From Shinisaurus crocodilurus (Eukaryota > Chordata > Lepidosauria > Squamata > Shinisauridae): a DNA stretch of 64,000 nt. Below are positions 10,712-22,371 of the stretch, in pieces. The number at the start of each line of letters is the position of its first letter. The stretch's first letter is position 1. The notes under the pieces were generated by a model. The model did no database searches. It had not been told where the DNA came from and saw nothing but the letters and a program-made list of their open reading frames with translations. The stretch is taken from positions 62,001-126,000 of the forward strand of contig JAHFWL010000418.1 of NCBI GenBank assembly GCA_021292165.1, in the 5' to 3' direction. The position numbers and the translations under genes are program-made.

Positions 10712-10904
10712 GACCAGCGCCGGTGGCTCAAGCGGCACGGAGAACTGCTCTGCGCCGCTCAGAAGATTGAGGTGGGGGGGTTGACCCTGCGGAGAGGCGA
10801 GCTGCGGAGAGCCCCCCCAGGTTCGTGGATCACCCCTAAGCAGGGGGTTGGACTCAATGGCTTTGTTGTAGACCCCTTCCAACTCTTTGATCTATGAATC
10901 TTAG
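10712..10904 (+). repeat. SINE with tRNA-like head and CR1-like tail
   Basis: The head 'ccggtggctcaagcgg' resembles a tRNA A box and 'ggttcgtggatc' resembles a B box. The tail 'agcagggggttggactcaat' and 'ccccttccaactc' is the CR1 3' end. It sits directly after the 3' end of the long CR1. I infer a SINE mobilised by CR1 machinery. Confidence 0.6.
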
Positions 10905-12235
10905 TCAGGACAGCATGGAACAACCCCACATAGATATTCTAAAGTAGTACTAGACCTTACCCTGAAACTGATCCTGCAGAAGGTTACTAGGAAGAACCCT
11001 CGGAACCCCTGCCAGTCAATGTGTGGACAACCCTCAACTAAAAGGACCAATATTTGACCTGGTATGGGGCCACTTCCCCTCTTCCAAAAAAAGGTAATAC
11101 CATACTGATACATTTTATGTTTGAGCCCCACAAATACGGGGGTAGCTGACATTTTACGTAATTTAGCATAATATATTCTTGCCGCTGGTGTCACTCCCTC
11201 TAAGAGAGAACTCAGGAAATGAGTGCCAACAGGATCTGAGCCAAAATGAGGCTACTGAGAAATAAGAAGGAGGTATCAGCATATTTTGGGAAACCGTAAA
11301 GTTTGGAAAATACAAAAATAAAATTCTTTAAAATAGAGAGAAAATATGATGCAAAATGAATTACTGGTCACTTTTATTTATCTATTACAAGTCTTAGGGG
11401 TACGGCTGCAAAAATAACACAAAGGGAAAAACTGAGGGCACTCAAGAGACATGGGATGCTGTTTCAGTTTGAAGAGAAAAAGAGATGGGGGGGGTCAGAA
11501 TTCCCTGCTCAAACTCATTTTAGCTTATATTATCCCAAAGAAAAACATGAGATGATGGCAGAACCCCGTGCAATATTCAGTTGATGGCAATACTCCTGTT
11601 GTGGGGAGAGAATATAGGGCAAACTAGGCATGTGTGAGGCTTTAGTTTGGGGGGAGGAAATATGGCAGACTGGCAGGCTCGATCCCCCCAAACTCCATCT
11701 CACCTGCTTTCTTCCCTGCTCAACTCGCGTTCTCCCAAGTGTCCCACTTTTGACATATCTTAAGAGATTTTCTAAGTAAATGTGACCCCCTGGGAACCTG
11801 AAAGCCTGGCTACTGGCGCGGCACACTCCAGCTTCTGGCCCATCTTCGCCGGCACAGCAGCAGTCTCCGCCCAGCCGGAGGAGGGTTGGGGCCCGGAGAA
11901 TCACCCACCCCTAGTGCAGCCTTTTGTTTCTGATGCAATGAAAAAGAAATATTTTTAAACACTCATTCTTGTTAGTGAATGGGAACCATATTAATGAAAT
12001 GTATCAACTGAAGGATTCTTATGGGGAATATAGACCTACAGCAAATTTCAATTTTGCTTCCAATTGACTGGGAAAGAGCACATGCCACAGCAGTGAGCAA
12101 AGGACACATGTGGAAAGGACCCTATCATTTAACAAATACTGCAGCACATGAATGATTCAGTAATTCTATTGTGATTCCTAAACAGATATACTTGATAGGA
12201 AATCAGACTAGCAGGGCATGCTCGTAAGTGATAGA
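10905..12235. other. 3' flank of V2R gene A (start of the duplication unit)
   Basis: Up to about 11,095 the sequence resembles degenerate SINE pieces ('gtcaatgtgtggacaaccct', also near 50,635). From about 11,095 to 12,235 it matches the 3' flank of gene C at 54,230-55,467; part also matches gene B at 30,160-30,792. So this is the 3' part of the tandem duplication unit. A has lost about 150 bp after 11,740 relative to B and C. There are no genes, and no clear polyadenylation signal was identified. Confidence 0.7.
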
Positions 12236-13134
12236 TTATTTTTTCTTGACGAGATGATCTCTGGTGTTGAGATTAGGCCTCAGGACAATAATGTAGCATT
12301 TGGGGAGAAAGATGCAACCCAGGAGACCAGCCCCAGAGGCCAAGATGGAGAAGACCTCTACGACCACCATGGACTTCCCCTTGGTGCTCAGGTAGGTGGG
12401 CACAAAGCAGACCCAAACGCTGCAAAACACCAGCATGCTGAAGGTGATGAACTTGGCTTCGTTGAAGCTGTCAGGCAAGTTCCTTGCTAGGAAGGCCATC
12501 GTGAAGCTGACAAGGGCCAGGAAACCCATGTAGCCCAGGGCAATGTAAAACATGGTGACTGAGCCTTCATTACATTCCACTAGGATCTCTCCATCCAGGG
12601 AATGAAAGTCCAAGTTTGGGAATGGGGGAGAGGTTATCAGCCAGACAGCACAAATCACAGCTTGGATGAGGGGACAGGCCAGGACAATGGAGTTTGTCAC
12701 TTGTCTTCGCAAGAGTTTTCTGGCCATGTTTCCTGGCTTGGTGGCCATGAAGGCCAGAACCACTGTGACAGTTTTTGCCAAAATAGAAGAAACAGCAACA
12801 GAGAAGATGATGCCGAAAGCTGTTTGTCGGAGAAGACAGGTGACCTTCCTGGGTGGACCAATGAACAGGAAGGAGCAGAGGAAGCAGAGCAGGAGGGAGA
12901 TGAGCAGGACGTAGGTGAGGTCTTGGTTGTTGGCTTTGACAATTGGTGTGTCACGGTGTTTAATGAAGGTTGCCAGCACTAGGGAAGTGATCAGAAAAAG
13001 GAAAAGAGCAAGAGAAGCTAAAATGAATCCCAGAGTCTCTTGATAGGAAAGGAAGTGGATCTTCTTGGGTTTACACTGGTCTTGGTTCCTGTTTGGGTGT
13101 TGATCTTGTGGGCATGGGTCACAGTGATCTGCAT
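12236..13134 (-). CDS. V2R gene A exon 6 (seven-transmembrane domain)
   Basis: Acceptor cttccag at 13,135. It starts DADHCDPC and completes the cysteine-rich domain (NRNQDQC). TM1 to TM7 follow: the [14 protein letters not shown] block, [24 protein letters not shown] (conserved Cys before TM3), VECNEGS (Cys of loop 2), [14 protein letters not shown] (TM6 start) and the [18 protein letters not shown] end of TM7. Stop TAA at 12,238-12,236. It is 899 bp, residues 558-856. Fully open. Confidence 0.94.
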
Positions 13135-16100
13135 CTGGAAGGAGGAACAAGTATTGAACCATCTCAAAGATAACACAGATGCTCATTATGTAGTGGCCAG
13201 TGTTCAGCCCACAAAGAAGGAAATGCAAATATCCCTTCTGTAGCTTATTGTACAACAGGCAGCAAAATCCATTGTGGCTGCCCGTAACCATCTAAACTCA
13301 GATGATTATGGGTATCCTACAGAGGGCGGAAGGAGCCCAGAAGAGAAGGTTGCCCTTTCACTTCTCCCTCCCTGAAAAAGACTTGGATGTCCGATTTCAG
13401 TCATCTAAGTCTTTCGTCCCGGGGTGTAAGGAGGACAGGCTGAGCCACTACCAGGATACTTACCGGTAGTATCATGGTGGATCCTCTCGCCTCCGTTCCC
13501 TGCCCCCTGGGATGCCCACAAACCTCCAGTTGAGCTCAGTCTTCCTGGTGGACCTGGCCTCCTCCCTTCCTTGCCCCCTGGAATGCCTACTTCACCCCTT
13601 CTCTGAGGTCTGTCTTCTGACCTCGAAGCTGCAGCCACACTGATCTTTCCATGCGGGCTGGGAGGGAGGATGCAGGGCGCTCTGAGCTTGGAGCACTTTT
13701 CTGAGGTCGGAGCTGGGACTCTGACCTCTCCTATGGCGGCCTAAAATCCATCTAGTTGCCATAGGATTGCACCCAAACGGTGTAATGTCAGTTTGATTAC
13801 TCTGTTTAAAGTTCAGCAACTTATCTAATAAGACCACTGTCAGGAAAGATACAAAACATCTTTCGTTAACATGACAAACCCCAAGACCAGATTTATGTTC
13901 AATATTACACAAGGAGGAAAGTCCCCAAATCTGTAACTAGAAATGAAACCCAGATGAGGGGAAGAACTGAACGACAATGCATAAAGAGATTACTGTCTGC
14001 CCTTTTCTTCAGAGTATGGACAATACAAATGAAAATGAGTTCATGCAGATTGCTTCTGGAAATTGAGAATACTTTACCAAAAAGTAAACCACAGAGGTAT
14101 GCAATTCAAAAAGAAATGTTTTATTGAAAATATTCCTAGGAGAAATGGTGGACTCCTCTCCTTGTAGCTGATATTCCCATTGTTTCCACTCCACTCTTGC
14201 CCCAGTACGTTCTGCACTTTCCTACGTCTCTCAAGGCCTGAGCTACCTGTCCAGTTAGAAATTGTCCCTTCCGGACAACGATCACATCTGTAGCAGCAAA
14301 CCGGCTTCCCCTCTGGAACTTTTCTCCTGTGTCCCGGAGTGCACCTCTCCACACATCTTGCAAAGGGTGTCTTCTAAAAGGGAAAAGATGAACAGGAGGT
14401 GAGGATATCTGGAGCTACTCAACAGAGTTCCCCCTTACATGATGAATAGGATCACCATTTTAGGAGGGCCAAATTTCTTCCGGGTGCCTGCAGGTTACTT
14501 ACAAGTACAACCATCATGAAAGATTCTCATATGGGAGACAAAAAGTGTAATGCCGTAATCTTTTGTATCCTGATGACATGAAGGGCACAGACTCCTATTG
14601 GGAATCCCCTCCCTGCCATATGACATCAGAAAGTCTTCACAGCACACATCCCCCCTCCATACAGAGAGGGGTACGAACCTCCGTACCCGTCTCTGCATGG
14701 AGAAAGTGACCTGGTCCTGCAACCTCGTCTGTGTTGGGGCCTCCTTCCCTCCATGCTCATGTCCCCATCCGGGTGTGAGGGTGATGTAAAATAAAAGCTG
14801 ACGCAGAAACTGGGACTGTGGAAGCCGCCTTCTACTGAGTCAGACCCTCGGTCCACCTAGGGATGAATAAGGAATGTGTTTCTGTTCATTTTTTATTAGG
14901 ATTATCCCATCTGCACTTCACAGAGTGAATACTTACTCGGATGCAATATGTGGTCAGATTCTATAGATTTCCACGTTTGCAATGTGATTCGTGGACAAAA
15001 ATAATAAATATATTTGATAGCATGAGTATGTTTAAAAAATGCAGATGAAAATGCATAGTGTAGGAAAACGAGCACAAACATACATTATTTAATGGGAGAA
15101 GAATGCATACCTTGGAAACACACACACAATTGATGTGTTCATTTGGAAAAAGATGCGTGAAAATATGGACGTATGATAGAACGGGCTTTGAGAATGAATC
15201 TGGAGAAGGTTGATGAGCTCAGGTTTTGCTGATTCACACATCCCATGGTCCATATACCCAGTATTGTCTGCAGTGATTGGCAGCACCTCTCCAGAGTTTC
15301 AGACAAGGACCTTTTTCCATGCTTACATGGAGATGCCAGGAAACAAATCTGGGAAATCTCCATGCAAAGATTATATTTTAGAAGTGGACAATACCAACCC
15401 CCACAGACACACACAGACTTGATCCAATAGGCCTTTGGTCTAGAAAGCAACTTCTATTGGACAGAACGGTAGTATGGTTTCTTCCTTCTGATGAAGTGGA
15501 CAAGGTGCTTTCATCTGTGAGGCCGACCACCTGCTTGCTTGATCCTTGCCCGTCCTGGCTCATCATGAGATGTAGGGAGAGACTGGGTGAGGGGATCAAG
15601 GCGGTGGTGAATGCTTCCCTCGAGGAGGGAGTGATGCCATCAGCCCTCAAGGAGGCAGTAATAAGACCGCTTCTAAAGAAGCCCTCCTTGGATCCCCAGG
15701 ATCTGAACAACTTCCGCCCAGTCTCCAATTTACCATTTCTGGGCAAGGTGATCGAGCGGGTGGTGGGTGCTCAGTTGAAGGCACACTTGGATGAAGCCAA
15801 TTATTTAGATAAATGCCAGTCGGGCTTCAGGCCTGGACATAGGACGGAGACGGCCTTGGTCGCCTTGGTGGATGATATGAGGAAGGCTTTGGATAGGAGT
15901 GAATGCTCCTTTCTAGTCCTCCTCGATCTCTCAGCGGCTTTTGATACCGTTGACCATGGTATCCTCCTGAACCGCCTGGAGGGGTTGGGCGTGGGAGGCA
16001 CTGTATTGTAGTGGTTCTGGTCCTTCCTCTTTGGAATGTACCAGAGGGTAGTTCTTGGGGAGGAGGCTTTGGACCCTTGGCCGCTCACTTGTGGAGTGCC

Positions 16101-19100
16101 GCAGGGTTCCATCCTCTCCCCTATGTTATTCAACATCTTCCTAAAGACGCTGGGAGCTATCATCAGGAGGTTTGGGGTGCGGTGTCATCAGTATGCGGAT
16201 GACACACAGCTCTATCTCTCTTTCAAGTCCTCACCAAGGTTGGCTGTTGTGACCTTGTCCAAGTGCCTAGAGTCAGTGGGTGGCTGGATGGGAACATGCT
16301 GAAGCTGAACCCCAACAAGACCGAGGTACTTCTGGTGGGGGAAAGGGGAGGTTAGGGGATGTTGACCTGGTGCTGAATGGGGTACATTTACCCCTGAAGG
16401 ACCAGGTCCGCAGCTTGGGGGTCATTCTAGACTCCCAGCTGTCCATGGAGGCTCAGCTGGCAGCTGTGAGCTGGGCGGCGCTCTCCATCTGATACAGCAG
16501 CTGCGCCCCTACCTTCCTAATCACCTGCTCCGATCAGTGGTTCATGCCTTGGTCTCCTCTCACCTAGACTACTGTAATGCGCTCTACGTGGGGTTACCCT
16601 TGAAGACGGTTCGGAAGCTACAGCTGGTACAGAATGTGGCGGCTCGCCTGGTTAAAGGCAGCCACCGGTGGGATCACATCACTCCAGTGCTCAAGGAGTT
16701 GCACTGGCTACCAGTTGCTTGCCGGGCCGAATTCAAGGTTTTGGTTTTGACCTTTAAAATCCTATATGGCTCCGGTCCAGTCTATCTCAAGGAGCATCTC
16801 CAGCAACACCAAGTAGGCGGCTCAACAAGATCTGCCACAGACGGCCTTCTCCTTGTCTCTTCAGCCAGAGCAGCTAGACTGGTGGGGACTAGGAAGAGGG
16901 CCTTTTCTGTGGCGGCCCCCATACTGTGGAACTCTCTCCCAAGTGACCTCCGCCATGCCCCCTCTCTGCTGAGCTTCTGCCGCACACTAAAAACTTGGCT
17001 GTTCAGGCGGGAATATGGGGTGGGCTAAGATTTTAAAATTTTATGCTGTTTTAAATGTATTTTATCCTGTTTTTATCTTGTGTACATCACACAGGGTGGC
17101 CGGTTTGCCGGCCAGATGGGCAATAAATAAATGTAAATAATAAATAAAATAAAATAAATAGAATGGTTTAGTTCCCCATGACATTCACTTCAGCCCCACC
17201 TCTGTAGCCCAGACAATTGCATCTGAGTGAATGGTGACATCTTGGCCTGGGGGAGCCCCTGAATCCACTCCTCCAACTTTCACAGGATAAAAGGATCCAT
17301 TTGGGGAAAAGATCCAGTTCAGGATATCATATCTCTTCTCCGGTTCTGTGAAAGAGACTTCAACGCCAGCGCTGTTGTTAAACCGGACATTTCTCAAAGA
17401 GGCAAGAATCTGAAATGGAGAAGGGACTTAGAAGATGGTGGAATTGTCACTGAGATCCTACGTCTTCTAACACACTGCGACTGTTACCAAGTTAGAAGTC
17501 TGCTCTTTCCTGCACTCCATTAGCAGCCAAGGGACCAACAACTGAGGGTCTCCCACTGTTTGGCAAGGAGGAACATGGGGCAGGGGGAGATGCCTGCTGT
17601 TTTCTTCTGAGACTAGGGGGCTGGAGAAAAATACTGCTCTGTAGACTACAACTAAGCCTTTCGGGTGGGGGCTCGCCTGACTACACCCTCCTCAATATCC
17701 ACAGTTGTAAAGATACAATGATTAAAAGTACTATGCATCTCCTACACTGCTAATTCATTTTTCAACGCTCTTTAAGGGAAATGAGGGCCATGGAAGAATA
17801 TCCATAGGGAATGTCTATCTTTGGATGTTTTCACTGACTGACATTTCATCTCCAAGGTTTACCCTTTGCTTTCTGGATCGCACCATTCATTCCCAAATCA
17901 GAAGGAGCACATTACCTGCCACGGTTGAATATTCCGAAGCCTCTTGCCTTTTCCCGTCACTCCAGGTTTGACTCCAGATACAGCGTGTAGTGCGTGTCCC
18001 ACAGAATAAACACTGTTATAGATGTTGTAGCTGTGGCTGGACATGCTCATATCGAACATAAGGTCTTTTAGCTTCTCTTTCCCAGTGCAGCTGCTCCATC
18101 CCCTTGGAGAGGTTTGTCCTGATTTCAGAAACTCACAGCGAAATGTCCATTCCCACCAGAAATGGAGAAAGACATCTCCTTGTGGTCGGAGGGGATCTAA
18201 AGCCAGGAGAAAATGCTTGAATTCTGGCACATCCCTTTTGTGGACTCGGAAGTGCAAAGCACCATGGATGGGTTTTAGATGCCACATGGCCATAGGGGAT
18301 TCTGTTGCATCAGTGCCCCAATGGGATGTCAGGATCCAAACCTTCCTAAATGGGGTCTTTGTCTTTTCTTCATAATCAATCAATATCACTACTAATTCAT
18401 GTACAAAAGCAAAGTCCCCAAAGACAATCATCACAAGGGGCTCTAACCAAGAACTAGGAATAGAGCCAGTATGCTTTGGAAGCTCAGAGACGAGGTCTGT
18501 TGACCTGAACATTTCTGTGAAGGCCACACAGATGTCCTTCTGCTGGAGCATTGGGGTCAGTGTCTGGATGAAAGCTTCACCACTCTCATCTCTGTGAGCA
18601 AAGAGCCCAATCCAGTTCCAGTGGAAATGCAGGAGCAGCCTGACTAAGCCCACACACTGAGGAACTTCATCGGGATCGATCCGGAAGAAGGAAGGAAATT
18701 CCCTTTTCTCTCCCTGAACATGGTGAGACAAACCATAACCGAGCTGAAGGAAGGAATTTCCTGTCAGTTTGTTGCAGAAGAGTTTTGTAGCACTTCAAAG
18801 GCTAACACATTTTCCTGACATAAGCTACCTAGGACTATGTGAGGAGCCACTGAGGCTCACCATACAAACTCTCAGGTTTCCCTGGTTGCCCATCAAGGGT
18901 AGCTGGTAACAGGAAGGGCTGGACAAAGAGTAGGAAAGGGAATCAGGAGAAGGTCTCTTTAGATGCTCCAAAAACTCTGAGGGAGAAGGAGGAAGTGGGG
19001 CTGGCAGAAGCACAGGAGAAAGCACAAAGGGAGCAGAAAGACAAAGCAAGAGCAAAGAAGCTTAGGAGGAGTGGCCGGAAGTCACACCTTGCAAAGACCA

Positions 19101-22100
19101 GAAGGTACAAGAGGGGTAGCAGGAAGGGAAAGGGACCTGGAAGCTTCTTAGAAGGCCAAGGAGCTGAATCAGAGAACTGGCTGAACCTGGAAAGAGATCT
19201 TCCACTTCAGGCAGCAGGAGACAGGAAAGTACAAGACCAAGAGGACAAGGAAAGACTTTCCCTCTTCCACAGCAAGCAAACTCAGTCCCTGATCATCCTG
19301 ACCCCACAACTACTTACCGACAGATTTCACCATTAAGTAGGCACTCATTCTATCCTGCACATACTTACCTGTGTTGTTGCACTGGCATCCACCCTGGTCC
19401 TGCAGCTACTTACCAATACTGCTCCATGGTATTCCACCTCATCCTGCAGCTACTTACTTTAGACCGCTAGAACATAAGAACATCAGAAGAGCCCTGCTGG
19501 ATCAGAGCAAGGATCCATCTAGTCCAGTATTCTGTTCACACAGTGGCCAACCAGCTGCCTATGGCATCCCTCAAGCAGGATATGAGTGCAACAGCACCCT
19601 CCCGCCCCTGTTCCCCAGCAACTGGTGTATAAAGACATACTGCCCCTGATACTGGAGGGATTCTGCTCCGGCAGCTACTATCTTGAATGATCCTTTGCTG
19701 TAACAAGGATTACTAAAGTCTAGCATTGCTATATTTTTGTCTGCATGTTATTCCTACTTGGGGAAAACAGGGGAAGTGAGATGTGTGTGTCCCCCAGTGG
19801 AAAGGGCACCCCTTGTGACAGACAGCTAGAGCCCACTTCAGATGCATGGAGCACACTCCAGAAGGAAGAGGTCCATTTCAAAAATAGTTTTCTAAGTATA
19901 AAGTACAGCCCTGTGATGTCTTCAAGAATTCCCCAATAGTCAGGGCTGCCAAGCAGGTAACCCTGGCACAGTCTCTAACCATTACAATGACTAGGCCTCT
20001 ATGGGTATATTAAAGAAATATGACTCTTTGTAAGCAACTATGGGGTTATTTGGCTCAGGGGCCTCTTCCCAAAAAATTAGTTTGGTCACGCCACTTGCAT
20101 TATGTGTGGAAACGGATCAGGACACACAAAATAGAAAACAGTTCACAATGGTAGTGGGGTTAATCAGACATCCCCAAGGTGTCCGCACTCCAAACACTTT
20201 CTGTTTCCACCCTAAAGCACATGGCTGAAACACAGTGTCGGTTGTACGGAAATAAGAACATAAGAAGAGCCCTACTGGATCAGACCAAAAGTCCATCTAG
20301 TCTGGCATTCTGTTCACACAGTGGCTGCCTGTTGGGAGCTCACAAGGAAGACGTGAGTGCAGCAGCACCCTCCAGGTCATATTCCCTGAGAACTGTTGTA
20401 GATAGGCACACTTCTTCTGATACTGCCGGAGGTAGAACAGGTCGATAAGGACTAGGGGCCACTGACGGCTCCAAACACGAAAGACTGATAAATGTTATAT
20501 TGTTGACTGGGGCGGGGGGTGGGCTTGCCCAATCACCAGAATTGTATCTGCATCAGTCAATTGCAGCAAGAACAAAGCATCTTCTAAGTCAGGATGTATG
20601 AGGAATCCGTTTCAGTTTGCAAATTCCTTGAAAATGCCCCTTTCGCAATGCTGAACATGCCTTCATGTTCACAAAATGTGTATTTTTAAAAATGTGCAGC
20701 TCTCTCAAAATGCACAACATTCTAAAAATGCACATGTCAAGGTTCCGCTACTGCAGGGACCCCTTAACCTGCCTTTGGGAGATATCTGCCTCTCCTCAAA
20801 GCCCCTCCCGTTCCAGGAGATCAAGTCCTTTTACAGCTTCCAATAGCATGGGTGTAGGCTGTAGACGTGGTGAATAAGTCACTCCAAACTTTCAGGGTAA
20901 ACAACAGCACTTTACTTATAATATTAGGGTATTTACTTAATAGAGTGGTTATAATTCAAAAGCAAGTATGATAAAATAAAACAAACAAACAATCCAATGT
21001 TCTCTAGTTTAACTTCAGACTACCTATCTCCTATGCAGCCAGTCTCTCCCTCTCTGCTTCTCTCTCTGCTCTTTCTGCTTCTGCAGTCAGGCTCCCACTG
21101 CTGCTAGCTGCTTCTCAGCACTAACTGCTAGCTGACCACACCCCACACACATATATAGCCTTCCCAGGAATGGAAGGCTATAATCATGTGACCTTGAATA
21201 GGAGATCTAATTCTTAACTTCTATTGGGTAAACTAAAACACTCAAACTCCCCCTCCCATCCAAGTGTTTGGGCCTTCAGGCTTCAACAAATCGAGGGAAG
21301 TGTTTGGGCCTTCAGGCTTCAACAAATCGAGGGAAGTGTTTGGGCCTTCAGGCTTCAACAAATCGAGGGAAGTGTTTGGGCCTTCAGGCGTCAGCAAACT
21401 CAAGCCTGTGTAGGCCTCAATCCCTCACAGCACAACTGTCTCAAAATGCACACATTTAAAATCACCCATGCTTAGGAATATGGGGGGAGAAAATATAACT
21501 TTCACAATCAATCGCCGTCCACTTTGCGCAATTGCCCGCTTTGCACCATTTTCCCGTTTGCACAAAATGAGCAGCGGACACAAACATGAACCAGCCAACT
21601 GCTTCCATCCAGAATGGAGACAACACACCCACTCCATGGTCAAATCTGTTTTCGTGAGATTGACCTGTCCCTCTGTTATGAAGTAACTCGCTTTTGAATG
21701 ACCAGTGGGAGAAAGGCAAAGGAATGGGGTTGAGAGCAGTGATGTAAGACTAGGCCAAGCAATTCAGTTTCTATTATTCTTTGTTAACGTAATGGAGATA
21801 ATAAGAAGGATCCAGTAAGACTTTTGTTTCCAGCAAGTAAAGCCATCATCGCCAAGTACCCTCTTTTGTTACACACAGCTCAGTCTTTCTCCCTTTGCAA
21901 GTATCACCATTTTCACTGCGTGTGAGTGTTGTCTGATTTATCCAAGTTGTGAAGTCACAGGCTGTCTCTGAACTGCATAAGATCCCTCTGGTTTGGGCAT
22001 CCAAAGCCCCTCCTTGTCCCCCACCCACCCCTCTTCCCTGAGGCATGGGGCCTTGCTGCTGAAATCAGTCAGAATCTCTACTCCCAGAGGAAAGGCTCCA

Positions 22101-22336
22101 TGCTGACCTCACTAAAAAAATAGCTGGGATCCTTGCTTGCCAGAGCAAGGTGCCCTCACTGGGTGCCCTGCCTCCTATAGCCACAGCTGCCTGTTTTCCT
22201 TCCTCTTCACCTGAGACCAGGAGTTGCAAAGATTGCTAGTTCCTTCTCCACAGGAAAGGACTTCAGCCTAGCGAAAGGTTCCTTGCTCTTAGAAGTTCTT
22301 AGTACAAGCTGTAGCCTCCACCACCCCCTCTTTCCC

Positions 22337-22371
<35 letters not shown>

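Noticed and set aside
12602..12982. Plus-strand open frames across V2R exon 6 (also 31,219-31,539 and 55,895-56,215)
   Set aside because: They are antisense shadows of the 7TM exon; the minus strand has the splice sites and family motifs.
14136..14363. Alternative protein from exon 5 ([12 protein letters not shown] frame)
   Set aside because: The other frame carries the conserved cysteines and joins both neighbours in phase.
21264..21400. A CRISPR-like array
   Set aside because: The 36-bp units are directly tandem without spacers and lie inside an LTR in a vertebrate genome; it is a minisatellite.
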